Positions 25,370 to 34,901 are shown, counted from the stretch's first letter. The stretch: DNA of 64,000 nt from AC-32 sp963754265 (GCA_963754265.1 CAVWFB010000017.1:173535-237534); one strand, 5' to 3'. The notes: generated from the letters alone by a model not told the origin. Program-made: numbers and translations.

Positions 25370-26658
25370 TGGAGCTATCTCCACGCTCGCCGTTCCCGCC
25401 GCCGCCGCACGTCCTCGGGAGATCGCGCGGTCGGAGCTCGCGATCGCGTGGACGGCGATCGGCCTGATCGCCCTCCACGTCCTCGACGACAACTTCCTGC
25501 AGCCCGAGCCTGGGACGGGCATCGACGATCACCTCGTCAGCGGTCTCGTCCCGCTCGCGGTCCTGCTCGGGGCTCGCCTGGCTCTACCCCCGCGTCCGTG
25601 CAGGGGCGCGCGCCTCGATCGCGCTCTCGCTCGGGATCCTCGGGATCGTGATCGGCGCGAGCGAGGCTCTCTACTACGCGCTCAAGGTCGGCGCCTCGGG
25701 CGACGACTACACGGGCTTCCTCGCCCTGGGTGCTGGCGTCGTGCTCGTCGGCCTCGGCGCGGTCACGCTGTGGACGTCGAGGCACACCGACGACGGCCCT
25801 CGTCCGCCGCTACGGGCGGCGGCTCCTGCTCGCTCGGGCAGCGTTCGTCGTCCTGGCCGTCCTGATAGCGCCGATCGCGGTCGCGTACGGGTTCACGCAT
25901 GCCTCACGCGCAGTGGTCCCGCCCGCCAAGCTCGGTGCCGCGTACGAGAACGTCTCGTTCAAGACGAGCGACGGCCTGACGCTGAAGGGCTGGTACGTCC
26001 CTTCCAAGAACGGCGCCGCCGTGGTCGTCTTCCCTGGCCGGACGGGGCCGCAGCGGCAGGTGCGGATGCTCGTGCGCCACGGCTACGGCGCGCTCCTCTT
26101 CGACCGCCGCGGCGAGGCCGACGAGCGACGGCGACCCGAACATCTTCGGCTGGGAGTTCGACAAGGACCTTCGTGGTGCCGCTGCCTACCTCCGGCGCCG
26201 TCCCGATGTGGAGCCGCACCGGATCGGCGGCATCGGCCTTTCGGTCGGCGGGGAGGCGCTGCTCCAGACCGCGGCCAGGTCGAACGCCTACGACGCGGTT
26301 GTCTCCGAGGGAGCAGGCGTTCGCTCGGTCCGGGAGATGGCCATGCTCGACGGGGTCGGCACCTCGTCCCGTCCATGACCGCGCTCACGGCCGGGATCGG
26401 CGGTCTTCGCGAACGAGATGCCGCCGCCGAACCTCTGAGGACCTCAGCCGGCACATCAAGAGGCCGGTGTTCTTCATCTACGCCGGTCACGGCCAGGGCG
26501 GCGAGAACCTCAGCGCGAAGTTCTACGCCGCGGCGAACGAGCCGAAGACGCTCTGGAAGATCTCGGACGCCGAGCACACAGGGGGAATCGAGGCCAGGCC
26601 GGCCGAGTACGAACGCCGCGTGGTCGGGTTCTTCGACCGGAACTTGCTCGGGCGCTGA
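25370..26658 (+). CDS. Membrane-anchored alpha/beta hydrolase, multiple frameshifts
   Basis: The N-terminal third is membrane: ELAIAWTAIGLIALHVLDDN, LVPLAVLLGLAWLYP (break near 25570), IALSLGILGIVIGASEAL, GFLALGAGVVLVGLGAVTLW (break near 25795) and ARAAFVVLAVLIAPIAVAYGF. The rest is a hydrolase: SFKTSDGLTLKGWYVPSKNGAAVVVFPG, LLFDRRGEG, a break near 26130, EFDKDLRGAAAYL, GGIGLSVGGEALLQ with nucleophile Ser, and, after breaks near 26370-26430, LSRHIKRPVFFIYAGHGQGGENL and SDAEHTGG with catalytic His. About 425 residues. The exact start is uncertain; the GTG at 25370 needs one base correction. The substrate is unknown. Confidence 0.72.
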
Positions 26659-26795
26659 GGAGGGCGGCGGCGCTGACGCCCGCGCCACCGCTGCTCCAGG
26701 GAGAGGGAGACCTTGGGGCAGGGCTCCCTGTGCCTCGCAGTGTCCTCGCACCTGCCGTTTGGCGCCTGATCCAGCTGGGTCAAGTTTTCAAGTGA

Positions 26796-26817
26796 TATAG
26801 TTCACCACTAGGTGAAC
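26796..26817 (+). promoter_or_regulatory. ArsR operator overlapping its promoter
   Basis: TATAGT (26796-26801) is a likely -10 and overlaps the perfect palindrome GTTCACC-ACTA-GGTGAAC (26800-26817), which ends 3 nt before ATG 26821. The arrangement suits autorepression by the ArsR protein. Confidence 0.6.
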
Positions 26818-26820
26818 AAT

Positions 26821-27117
26821 ATGGCGGAACTCGATCGCAGCTTCCTCGCGCTCTCGCACCCCGTGCGGCGCGCGATCGTCGAGCGGCTCGAGGCCGGCCC
26901 GGCCAGTGTCGCCCGGGCCTCTGGCGGCCTCGGCGTCTCCAAACCCGCGGTGACGAAGCACCTCAAGGTCCTCGAAGACGCGGGCCTCGTCGGCCGCACC
27001 GTGAAGGGGAGAACGCACGTGCTGCGGCTCGAGCCGCAATCGCTACGCGAGGTGTCCGAGTGGCTCGAGCTGCGCAGGTTCGGCGCCGGCGCCGCTACGT
27101 CGCCCCGTCCCGCGTGA
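26821..27117 (+). CDS. ArsR-family transcriptional regulator
   Basis: 98 residues from ATG 26821; an in-frame GTG at 26812 lies inside the operator and is less likely. The winged helix is clear: LDRSFLALSHPVRRAIVERLEAGP, GLGVSKPAVTKHLKVLEDAGLVGR and KGRTHVLRLEP. No metal-binding cysteine motif is present, so this is the common metal-independent subgroup that usually sits beside SRPBCC or YCII proteins. The 3' end overlaps the convergent YCII gene by 23 bp. Confidence 0.9.
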   Translation: MAELDRSFLALSHPVRRAIVERLEAGPASVARASGGLGVSKPAVTKHLKVLEDAGLVGRTVKGRTHVLRLEPQSLREVSEWLELRRFGAGAATSPRPA

Positions 27118-27385
27118 GCTCGTCGACGAAGATGTTCCACTCGCGGATCTCCTCGAGCTCGAAGACGCCGTTCTCCATGAACGGGTCCTCGTGCACGATC
27201 CGGCGTGCCTCGTCCAGGTCGACGCCCTCCCACAGGCTCTGAGAGCCACTGTCGTCGGCGAACGGGCCGCCCATCACGAAGATGCCGCGGTCGATCAGAT
27301 CGTTGACGTACACCGCGTGCGCGTCCCAGTCCGGCTGCTCCCGGACGGAGCCGGTGGACCATGTCGGGCCCCGCCGGAACCGCAC
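27095..27385 (-). CDS. YCII-family protein
   Basis: 96 residues from GTG 27385 (RFRRGPTWSTG). The YCII core shows WDAHAVYVNDLIDRGIFVMGGPFADDSG with the conserved His and Asp proposed as catalytic, then DEARRIVHEDPFMENGVFELEEIREWNIFVD. Members are small cytosolic proteins, some of which dehalogenate or act on ring compounds; most are uncharacterised. Convergence with an ArsR gene recalls the frequent ArsR-YCII/SRPBCC association, although here they are on opposite strands. Confidence 0.85.
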   Translation of the reverse strand: MRFRRGPTWSTGSVREQPDWDAHAVYVNDLIDRGIFVMGGPFADDSGSQSLWEGVDLDEARRIVHEDPFMENGVFELEEIREWNIFVDELTRDGAT

Positions 27386-27471
27386 ACCAGCCGCTGCGTC
27401 GCCACGAGCCTGATCGTACCTAGTGCGATCGGGCGCCCGCCGCGTGCCGGCGAGCGCCCGTCGCGAGTGAC

Positions 27472-28860
27472 CTACTTCGGTACCGGGAAGGTGACGACGC
27501 TGCGGTTGCCGTCGGTGTCCACGGCCCGGACGCCGAAGAGGAAGTTGTCCTTGGTGATGTTCTTGACGGTGTAGCTGGTGACGTTGCCGACCTTGATCAC
27601 GTTCGTCCAGAACGGCTCCGTCGTGTCGCGGTAGACGATCTCGTACCCCGCGAGGTCGGGCTCGGTGTTCGGCTGCCACTCGAGCTGGGTGTCAGTCGAC
27701 AGCGTCGAGGCTTCGACCTTGACGTTCTGCGGCGCCGCCGGCCCGTTGGCGAGCGCCGCCAGCGCGGCGGCGTTGACCCGGGCGACGTTGGCGATGTAGT
27801 CGTAGTCGAGGAACTGCTCAGGTCGCCGAACTGGACGCCGTTCTCGACGCGCACGTTCTGGTGCTCGTGCCGGAAGTCCTCGTTCGGCTCCGTGAAGCGG
27901 ACCGCCGGGTACCGCTGGTCGAGGAACGGCCCGTGGTCGCTGCCGCGCAGGAAGCGGTCGCGGCGGTAGATGATCCAGACGTTCATCGTCGGCACTGCGG
28001 GCTCGGCTTCGTCGCTGGATGAAGCGTGCGAGCTCGCGCGCGCGGCGTGTCGTTCTCCCCGCCCATCGTGCGCCGGATCGTCGCCTCGGCGGGCGTCTCG
28101 TTCGGCGGCGGGCCGTCCGCGAAGAGCCGGACATCCCGCCGGTCGCGCTCGCCGTTCTGGCCGAGCGACGAGCCGATGATGTCGTTCGAGAACATCCCGG
28201 CGATGTTCTCCCCGGCCGCCTTGGCCTGCGCTGCGTAGAAGACCGAGCCGAAGGTGCCCTGCTCCTCGCCCGAGAAGGCGACGAATTTGATCGTGGCGTC
28301 GAACTCGTGCGTGGCCATCACGCGGGCCATCTCGAGTACGGCACCGACGCCGGAGCCGTCGTCGCCCGCTCCCGGCGCGTCGCACGTGAAGTCGAGCACG
28401 TCGGTGCAACGGGAGTCGAGGTGGCCGCTGACGAGGTAGGTCCGGCCGACCGACGCGGGTTGTGACCCGCGCAGGGTCGCGATCACGTTGGTGATCACCG
28501 TCGGTGTCGGAATGCGCGGCCCCGGCGGCTGGACGAAGCTCTGCTTCTCGACGGTCATCCGGCCGCCGGACGTGCAGCGATCTGCTGGAACTGGTCGAAG
28601 ACCCACTGGGTCGCCGCGCCGATCCCGCGGTTCGGATCGGTCTGGGACGACAGCGTGTGCCGCGTCCCGAAGCCCACCAGCGTGTGGATCGAGCTCTGGA
28701 TGTTGTCGGCGCTGATCGCCTTGACGATCTCGCGCGTCTCCTTGGGCACGGAACCGTGTTCGTCCCCCTTCGCAGGCCCGGTGGCGAAAGCCATCGCCGC
28801 CAGCGCTGCGAGGACGCCCGCGGTCACGACCGCGAACGCCGCGTATTGCAGCTTGCGCAT
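27472..28860 (-). CDS. Secreted M28-family zinc aminopeptidase with fibronectin III domain (frameshifts)
   Basis: The signal peptide is YAAFAVVTAGVLAALAAMAFA. Then VGFGTRHTLS and, after a break near 28575, the M28 metal site: YLVSGHLDSR (His), GAGDDGSGVGAVLEMARV (Asp), FVAFSGEEQGTFGS (Glu-Glu) and FSNDIIGSS. Further breaks lie near 28030, 27990 and 27830. The end is an FN3 domain: APQNVKVEASTLSTDTQLEWQPN...YEIVYRDTTEPFWTNVI...FGVRAVDTDGN. GTTAGGAGGAGG precedes the ATG at 28860. About 460 residues; it is exported and probably degrades peptides outside the cell. The breaks fall inside conserved blocks, so sequence error is likely. Confidence 0.85.
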
Positions 28861-28922
28861 GGTCCTCCTCCTAACTGAGCGAACAGGAGACCGCTACCCA
28901 CCTTCGGGAGTTCTAAGCGACC

Positions 28923-28928
28923 TAGACT
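28923..28928 (+). promoter_or_regulatory. Probable leaderless -10 element of the cyclase-ATPase gene
   Basis: TAGACT ends 7 nt before ATG 28936; no Shine-Dalgarno sequence lies between. Confidence 0.55.
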
Positions 28929-28935
28929 CGCTCCC

Positions 28936-31900
28936 ATGGCCGTTTGCGCGAGTTGCGGAGCCGAGAACCGGGATGAGGCGCGCTATTGCGACTCCTGCGG
29001 CGCATCGCTCGCAGAGGCCGCTCCCGTTCGCGAAATGCGCAAGGTGGTCACCGTGCTCTTCTGCGACGTCACGGGGTCGACGGCGCTCGGCGAGCGGATC
29101 GATCCCGAGAGCCTGCGCCGCGTCATGGCCCGCTACTTCGAGACCGCGAAGGCGATCGTCGAGCGCCACGGGGGCACCGTCGAGAAGTTCATCGGCGACG
29201 CGGTCATGGCCGTCTTCGGCGTTCCGGCGTTGCATGAGGACGACGCGCTGCGCGCGGTGCGGGCCGCGGACGAGCTGCGCGCCGCGCTCGCCGGGCTGAA
29301 CGACGAGCTCGAGCAGGCGTACGGCACTCGCCTCGAGCTGCGCATGGGCGTCAACACCGGCGAGGTCGTGACGGGAACCGAGGAGCGGCTCGCGACCGGC
29401 GACGCCGTCAATGTGGCCGCGCGCCTGGAGCAGGCCGCACAGCCCGGAGAGGTGCTCCTCGGCGAGGAGACGTACGTCCTCGTGCGCGAGGGTGTCGAGG
29501 CCGAGGCCGCGTCGCCGCTAGAGGCGAAGGGGAAGGCGCAGCCGCTGACGGCCTATCGCCTCGTATCCGTGCAAGCGGAGGCGCCCGCGCGCCGCCACGG
29601 CGCCGAGATGATCGGCCGCGAGCGCCAGCGACGGGTCCTCGAGGGCACGTTCGCGAACGTCGTCAGCGAGCGCGCGTGCCATCTGTTCACGATCCTCGGT
29701 TCGGCCGGCGTCGGGAAGTCCCGGCTCGTCGAGGAGTTTCTGGCCGGTCTCGACGGCGCCAGGGTCGTGCGGGGGCGCTGTCTCTCCTACGGCGAGGGGG
29801 TCGGCTACTGGCCGGTGACCGAGATCGTCAAGCAGCTGGCACCCCAGGACGGCGTGACCGGCCCGCTGGCCTCGATCCTGGGCGACGGCTCGGCGGCGAG
29901 CTCGCCGGAGGAGATCGCCTGGGCATTCCGCAAGCTGCTCGAGTCTCACGCCGCGGAGCAGCCGCTCATCGTGCTGTTCGACGACGCGCACTGGGGCGAG
30001 CCGTCGTTCCTCGATCTCGTCGAGCACGTCGCCGACCTGAGCCGCGACGCCCCGATCCTGCTGATCTGCATGGCACGGCCGGAGCTGCTCGACGTCAGGC
30101 CCGCCTGGGGCGGCGGCAAGCTGAACGCGAGCAACGTCCTCCTCGAGCCGCTCGCTCCTGATGAGACGGGCGACCTGATCGCCGCGCTCACGGACGAGAT
30201 CCCGGACGGGCTCCGCGGTCGCATCCTCGAGGCCGCCGGCGGGAACCCGCTCTTCGTCGAGGAGATGGTCGCGATGGCGGCCGATGGAGACGCCGAGGTA
30301 ACGGTCCCGCCGACGATCCAGGCGCTGCTCGCGGCACGGCTGGACCAGCTCGACCCGGGAGAGCGCGGGGTGCTCGAGCGCGGTTCCGTCGAGGGGCAGG
30401 TCTTCCACCGTGGCGCAGTCCTGGCGCTCGCGCCGGAGGAGCAGCACGTCGACGGTCGGCTCGTGACGCTCGTGCGCAAGGACCTCGTGCGGCCCGAGAC
30501 CGCCGTCTTCCCGGACGACGACGCCTACCGCTTCCGTCACCTGCTCATCCGCGACACGGCGTACGAGGCGCTCTCGAAGGCGACGCGGGCCGAGCTGCAC
30601 GAGCGCTTTGCGACCTGGCTCGAAGAGTACGGCGCCGATCTGGTCGAGCTGGACGAGATCGTCGGCTACCACCTGGAGCAGGCGTACAGCTACCGCGTCG
30701 AGCTCGGGCCGCTCGACGACCGCGCCCGTGGTCTGGCGCCCCGGGCGGTCGATCGGATGATCCGGAGCGCAGAGCGCGCCCGGGATCGAGGTGATTACGT
30801 GGCAGCGAGTGCGCTCTACGGACGTGCGATCGAGTTGATGCCGACGGAGAGTCGCGCGCGGCGCCACGCCGAGGCCGAGCGCGCCGTCGTCCTCGCGGAG
30901 CTCGGTCAGTTCGACGCGGCCGCGACGCTGCGCGAGGCTGCGGAGGCCTCCGCACGTCGAGCCGGCGATGAGGCCTTGCTGGCGCGCCTCGTGCTTGTTC
31001 GTGTGGAGTGGAGGATGCAGACCGACCGAACCGCGACCATGCGCGAAGCGCTGGCAGCAGTCGAGGAAGCGCATGCGGATCTCGAGCGGCTCGGAGACGA
31101 ATACGGCGCGGTGTGGGCGCTGCGTCTCTGCGGCTGTTTCCACGCGTGGCTCGGGAACAGCCGCAAGGCGAACGCGATCTGGACCGACGCCCTTCTGCGC
31201 GCGGAAGGAATCAGCCCCCGGCTCACAAACGAGCTGATGATCTGGCTTCTCTGGGAGGCTTGGTGGGGTCCCGAACCGGTCGAAGAGGGCATCCGCCGTT
31301 GTGACGAGTGCCTCGAGCGTGCGTGGCGTCTGGGTGCGAAGCGTCTCGAGGGCGTCGCCCTCGACATGCGCGGGGCGCTCAAGGCCTACCGTGGGGAGCT
31401 CGACGAAGCACACGACGACATCACCGCGGGGCGAGCGATTCTCCGCGATCTCGGTGACCAGGTTTGGTGGGCCGGCGCCTCGATGGTCGAGGCCGACGTC
31501 GAGTTCACGGCCGGTGATCCTCAGGCCGCGTATGACTGTCTCGCCGCCGGGCATGATGCGCTGGCCCGGCTCGCCGAGACGGGCTATCTCGCGACCGTCG
31601 TCGGGCTGCGAGCGCAAGCTGCGCTTCAGCTCGGGCGAGACGACGAGGCGCTCGAGCTGGCCGACGAGACCGAGCGGCTCTCCCTGCCCGACGACTTCGA
31701 GCCGCTCGGCCGGGTTCGGCTCGTCCGTGCCCTGGCTCTCGCCCGGCGGGGTGAGGTCGAGCGGGTCGACGAGCTCATGCGCGAGGCAGCCGCGTACATC
31801 GCGCCGACGGACTACTCGCTCCTGATCACGGAGCTCGGCTTCACCGAGGCCGACGTCGCACGCCAGCTCGGTCGGCCCGAGGCTGAGCTCGCCGGGGTCG

Positions 31901-31980
31901 AGCGGGCCCTTGCTGCGGCCGAGGCGAAGGGCAACCTTGTCGCGGTCGCCCGCGCCCGCGAGCGGCTCGCGAAGCTTTAG
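28936..31980 (+). CDS. Adenylate/guanylate cyclase-domain protein with zinc ribbon, AAA ATPase and TPR repeats
   Basis: 1014 residues, intact. Residues 1-25 form a double CxxC zinc ribbon (CASCGAENRDEARYCDSCG). About 35-200 is a class III nucleotide cyclase domain: VTVLFCDVTGSTALGERI (metal Asp), GGTVEKFIGDAVMAVFG (second Asp), MGVNTGEVVTG and TGDAVNVAARLEQAA. About 225-500 is an ATPase with Walker A LGSAGVGKSRLVEEF and LIVLFDDAHWGE. The rest is TPR-like helices. This architecture is common in actinobacteria as large signalling or regulatory proteins. Cyclase activity is possible because metal ligands are present, but substrate residues cannot be judged safely. If active it could feed the CNMP-domain proteins at 9602-12787 (speculation). 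Confidence 0.9.
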   Translation: MAVCASCGAENRDEARYCDSCGASLAEAAPVREMRKVVTVLFCDVTGSTALGERIDPESLRRVMARYFETAKAIVERHGGTVEKFIGDAVMAVFGVPALHEDDALRAVRAADELRAALAGLNDELEQAYGTRLELRMGVNTGEVVTGTEERLATGDAVNVAARLEQAAQPGEVLLGEETYVLVREGVEAEAASPLEAKGKAQPLTAYRLVSVQAEAPARRHGAEMIGRERQRRVLEGTFANVVSERACHLFTILGSAGVGKSRLVEEFLAGLDGARVVRGRCLSYGEGVGYWPVTEIVKQLAPQDGVTGPLASILGDGSAASSPEEIAWAFRKLLESHAAEQPLIVLFDDAHWGEPSFLDLVEHVADLSRDAPILLICMARPELLDVRPAWGGGKLNASNVLLEPLAPDETGDLIAALTDEIPDGLRGRILEAAGGNPLFVEEMVAMAADGDAEVTVPPTIQALLAARLDQLDPGERGVLERGSVEGQVFHRGAVLALAPEEQHVDGRLVTLVRKDLVRPETAVFPDDDAYRFRHLLIRDTAYEALSKATRAELHERFATWLEEYGADLVELDEIVGYHLEQAYSYRVELGPLDDRARGLAPRAVDRMIRSAERARDRGDYVAASALYGRAIELMPTESRARRHAEAERAVVLAELGQFDAAATLREAAEASARRAGDEALLARLVLVRVEWRMQTDRTATMREALAAVEEAHADLERLGDEYGAVWALRLCGCFHAWLGNSRKANAIWTDALLRAEGISPRLTNELMIWLLWEAWWGPEPVEEGIRRCDECLERAWRLGAKRLEGVALDMRGALKAYRGELDEAHDDITAGRAILRDLGDQVWWAGASMVEADVEFTAGDPQAAYDCLAAGHDALARLAETGYLATVVGLRAQAALQLGRDDEALELADETERLSLPDDFEPLGRVRLVRALALARRGEVERVDELMREAAAYIAPTDYSLLITELGFTEADVARQLGRPEAELAGVERALAAAEAKGNLVAVARARERLAKL

Positions 31981-32001
31981 CCGTTTCTCAAGAACGCGCG
32001 C

Positions 32002-32007
32002 TAGCGT
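32002..32007 (+). promoter_or_regulatory. Probable leaderless -10 element of the dioxygenase-like gene
   Basis: TAGCGT ends 6 nt before ATG 32014. Confidence 0.5.
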
Positions 32008-32013
32008 GACGGC

Positions 32014-32685
32014 ATGGAGAAGCTCACGCGTCGCGGGTCGCTCGTCGGGTTCGGCGGGTTCGTGCTCGGCCTGCTCGGCTGGAAGGCCGCCGACGCGAGC
32101 GCCGGGCCGTCCGCTGTCGCCTCGGGCGCGGTCTCGTGCGTGCTCGCTCCCGAGCAGACCGAGGGCCCGTACTACATCTCCGGCGAGAAGCTGCGGCGCG
32201 ACATCACAGAGGGCCGGCCGGGAGTTCCGCTTCTGCTGCGCTTGCGTGTTGTCGACGCCTCGACCTGCAGGCCGATCAAGGGCGCTGCGGTCGACATCTG
32301 GCACGCGGACGCGCTCGGTGTCTACTCAGGCTTCGGCTCCGGCTCGGGAAACCGCACGTTCATGCGCGGGATCCAGAAGACCGACGCGAGCGGCCTGGCG
32401 CGCTTCCGCTCGGTCTGGCCCGGCTGGTACCAGGGCCGCACCGTCCACATCCACGTGAAGGTGCACGTGGCCGGCAACGTCGTCCACACCGGCCAGCTCT
32501 ACTTCCCGGACGCGGCCACGGACAAGGTCTTCCGCCGCAAGCCGTACAGCCGCCGAGGCAGGCGAACGACGCGCAACGCGAACGACTTCGTCTTCGCCCA
32601 GGGCGGCAAGCGCTCCCTGCTCGGCGTCCGCAAGAGCGGCGGCGCCTACGTCGCGAGCATCACCATGGGCGTGCACAGGACGTAG
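32014..32685 (+). CDS. Exported intradiol ring-cleavage dioxygenase-like protein
   Basis: 223 residues. The N-terminus KLTRRGSLVGFGGFVLGLLG looks like a Tat signal. The dioxygenase core has EGPYYISGE, RLRVVDASTCRPIKGAAVDIWHADALGVYSGF, FRSVWPGWYQGRTVHIHVKVH and TGQLYFPDA. The Tyr/Tyr/His/His ferric ligands of the protocatechuate 3,4-dioxygenase beta family can be placed in GVYSGF, GWYQGR and HIH. Secreted members have been linked to breakdown of aromatic or lignin-like compounds, but the substrate here is unknown. It stands alone, ending before a hairpin terminator. Confidence 0.88.
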   Translation: MEKLTRRGSLVGFGGFVLGLLGWKAADASAGPSAVASGAVSCVLAPEQTEGPYYISGEKLRRDITEGRPGVPLLLRLRVVDASTCRPIKGAAVDIWHADALGVYSGFGSGSGNRTFMRGIQKTDASGLARFRSVWPGWYQGRTVHIHVKVHVAGNVVHTGQLYFPDAATDKVFRRKPYSRRGRRTTRNANDFVFAQGGKRSLLGVRKSGGAYVASITMGVHRT

Positions 32686-32694
32686 CCCGGGGGG

Positions 32695-32731
32695 AGGCGC
32701 GAAGGCCGCGGATCCGACGGCCGTCGCGCCT
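32695..32731. terminator. Hairpin between convergent genes
   Basis: GGCGCGA-A-GGCCG pairs with CGGCC-G-TCGCGCC around a 9-nt loop, between the dioxygenase stop and the convergent secreted-protein stop. It can serve both strands. Confidence 0.6.
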
Positions 32732-32743
32732 TGGGGGAGAGAC

Positions 32744-33238
32744 TCAGTAGCCGTACCGCGGCGGAGGGGTGGTCGAGGCCGGAGCCGAGTGGCTCTTCGA
32801 GACCGCGACCACGCGCCACACGCCGACGTCCTTGAAGCCGTTGCCCTTGACGTCGCCGCGCTTGGTGTCCTGGGCGAAGGTGTACAGCGGGGCCCCGCGG
32901 TAGGCGACCTGCAGCTTGCCGCCGGGTCGCTTGACCGTGCCGAGCCCGGCCACGCCGGTCGGCTTCACGCCCTTGGCCACGGTGAGGGGCCGCCAGAGCG
33001 AGAGACAGGACATGTTGGTGCAAATGAACTTGCCGTGGCGCTCGACGCTGAGCGAGTAGAGCGACCGGCCTCGGCTGTTGACGAGGATCGTCGCGCCGAG
33101 GGTCTTGCTGTGCATTGTCGAGACGAGCTTTGCCGGGCTGGCGCCCGAGGAGCGCGTGGCGTAGATCGCGGCGACGATCCCGACCAATAGGGCCGCCGCG
33201 AGCAACACCCCGGCTCGGATCTGGGTAGTTCTCTGCAT
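32744..33238 (-). CDS. Secreted repeat protein of the PF03640 (lipoprotein YxxD repeat) type
   Basis: 164 residues. The N-terminal hydrophobic segment AGVLLAAALLVGIVAAIYA anchors or exports it. The mature part has the paired motifs LGATILVNSRGRSLYSLSVERHG...C and YRGAPLYTFAQDTKRGDVKGNGFKDVGVWRVV, as in the 'secreted repeat of unknown function' family (COG4315). No Cys lipobox is evident. A Pro/Ser-rich tail ends the protein. Function in the family is unknown. Confidence 0.85.
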   Translation of the reverse strand: MQRTTQIRAGVLLAAALLVGIVAAIYATRSSGASPAKLVSTMHSKTLGATILVNSRGRSLYSLSVERHGKFICTNMSCLSLWRPLTVAKGVKPTGVAGLGTVKRPGGKLQVAYRGAPLYTFAQDTKRGDVKGNGFKDVGVWRVVAVSKSHSAPASTTPPPRYGY

Positions 33239-33358
33239 CGTGGGCCTCCTGGATGGATGTCCGGTATGCAGGTGATTACGAGCCGGCGCGGTCCTGGGAT
33301 TGGCTCTTAATCAAGGCGCAACAATCGCGAACCACAAGCCCGCGGCTCCGTTCCTCAC

Positions 33359-34271
33359 TTACGTCCCCGATCGCGTGCGGAAGGACGCGAAGTAGATCAG
33401 CGCGGCGACGGCGAGCATCGCAGCCCAGGCCGCCGACGCCTCCGGGTGGAGCACGTCCGGGATCTGCCAGCTCGTCCAGCCACGCTTGACCACCTGCTCG
33501 ATCCAGAGGTCGTTGGCCATGTTCGTCAGCCCGTAGACGAGCATCAGCGCGAGGTAGGCACCCGTCACGGCACGCAGCTTGGGCCCACGGATCCCGCCGA
33601 GGAGGCGCGAGAGCAGCAGCGCGGTCACCGCGAGCAGGAAGCCGTCCAGCCCGTGGTGGTGTCCGTGGTGGACCGCAGCGTGGAGCATCGCCGGTGCCCG
33701 GCTCCGGCCTGATCGCGCCGGTCTGGAAGATCCAGCCCAGCAGCGGCACGCCGTCGAGGAAGAATCCGAGCTCGGCCGCGATGTACGGAGCGGCGAAGAA
33801 GAGCGCGATCGCGCCCACCACCAGCCGGGCGCGGTCGCCGGCCACGCTCGTGCGCGGCCGCTCGGGCCTCCCGTGCAGCGTCGCCCAGAGGCTCACGCCC
33901 ACGGCCAGCGCCACCCCGGCGACGGCGAGCCCGTTCGACCACTTCGGGTCGAGATCGCCCTCGGTCTGGACGCCGGGCCAGGCCACGGTGGCACACAGCG
34001 CCGCCGAGACGATCCCGAGCACGACGGGCCAGCTGCCTTCCAGCCGGTCGACGACGATCGGCAGCACCGCGACCGCGGCCAGCGCGGCGGAGAAGCTGAG
34101 GAAGACCAGTGCGCGGCCGATTCCTCCGACGAACCCCGAGTTCGAGACCTTCCAGAGCTGAGCGGGTGGGAGGCGCCAGTAAGTCTCGAAGACCGCGACG
34201 GTGGCGAGCCCGAAGAGCAGCCACACGATCCACACCTCGCGGAAACCGGCCCGAGGCGAAGCGACCTTCAC
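33359..34271 (-). CDS. Multi-pass membrane protein, unknown function, one frameshift
   Basis: About 304 residues. Hydrophobic segments include VWIVWLLFGLATVAVFETYW, ALVFLSFSAALAAVAVLPIVV, VVLGIVSAALCATVAW, GLAVAGVALAVGVSLWA and LVVGAIALFFAAPYIAAELG. A break near 33690 leads to the last third, LHAAVHHGHHHGLDGFLLAVTALLL...AYLALMLVYGLTNMANDLW, with a striking HHGHHHG motif beside a membrane helix. The motif may bind metal or haem (inference). I do not recognise the family. Confidence 0.75.
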
Positions 34272-34347
34272 TTCCGGCCATGATCCGCTTCGAGCCGGGT
34301 GGCGTCAATCGTGTTTCGGAGTCGCCGCCGAGGACAAAGAACCGCGT

Positions 34348-34872
34348 ATGGGCCCCTTCCGCTTCCTCGCCCGGGTGATCATCGGGCTGCTCTTCGTCGG
34401 CCACGGCACGCAGAAGCTCTTCGGCTGGTTCGGCGGCGGCGGGCCTGAGGGGACCGCCGACATGTTCGACTCGATCGGGCTGCAACCCGGTCGGCGCAAC
34501 GCCCTGGTGGCCGGCGCGGCCGAAGCGGGGGGTGGGCTGCTGTTCGCCTTCGGCGCCGCAACGCCGCTCGCCGCCGCGGCGCTCTCCTCCGTGATGATCT
34601 CGGCGATCAAGACCGTCCACTGGGAGAAGGGCGTCTGGTCGAGCCAGGGCGGCTACGAGTACAACCTCGTGCTGCTGACGGCCGCCTTCAGCCTCACGGA
34701 GAACGGCCCCGGCGAGTGGTCGGTCGACGGCCTGCTCGGCAAGCCCCGCTGGGGGACCGCCTGGGCGCTCGCCGCGTTGGCGGCTGCTGCGACCGGCTCT
34801 GCTGCGGCACTGGCAGCCGCCAAGCAGGAGCCGGCGGCGGAGTCGCGTGAGCCGGTGGCCGCTCCGGCCTAG
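34348..34872 (+). CDS. DoxX-family membrane protein
   Basis: 174 residues from ATG 34348. ARVIIGLLFVGHGTQKLFGWFGGGGPEGTADMFDSIGL is the DoxX signature, followed by AEAGGGLLFAFGAATPLAAAALSSVMISAIKTVH and NLVLLTAAFSL. Four membrane helices and an Ala-rich cytosolic tail. DoxX proteins take part in quinone-linked or redox-stress complexes in some bacteria; the exact role here is unknown. It is divergent from the membrane gene ending at 34271. Confidence 0.88.
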   Translation: MGPFRFLARVIIGLLFVGHGTQKLFGWFGGGGPEGTADMFDSIGLQPGRRNALVAGAAEAGGGLLFAFGAATPLAAAALSSVMISAIKTVHWEKGVWSSQGGYEYNLVLLTAAFSLTENGPGEWSVDGLLGKPRWGTAWALAALAAAATGSAAALAAAKQEPAAESREPVAAPA

Positions 34873-34888
34873 ACCGAGCCGGCGCGTC

Positions 34889-34894
34889 TAGGAT
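34889..34894 (+). promoter_or_regulatory. Probable leaderless -10 element of the DUF2277 gene
   Basis: TAGGAT ends 7 nt before ATG 34902. Confidence 0.5.
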
Positions 34895-34901
34895 TACGCG
34901 C

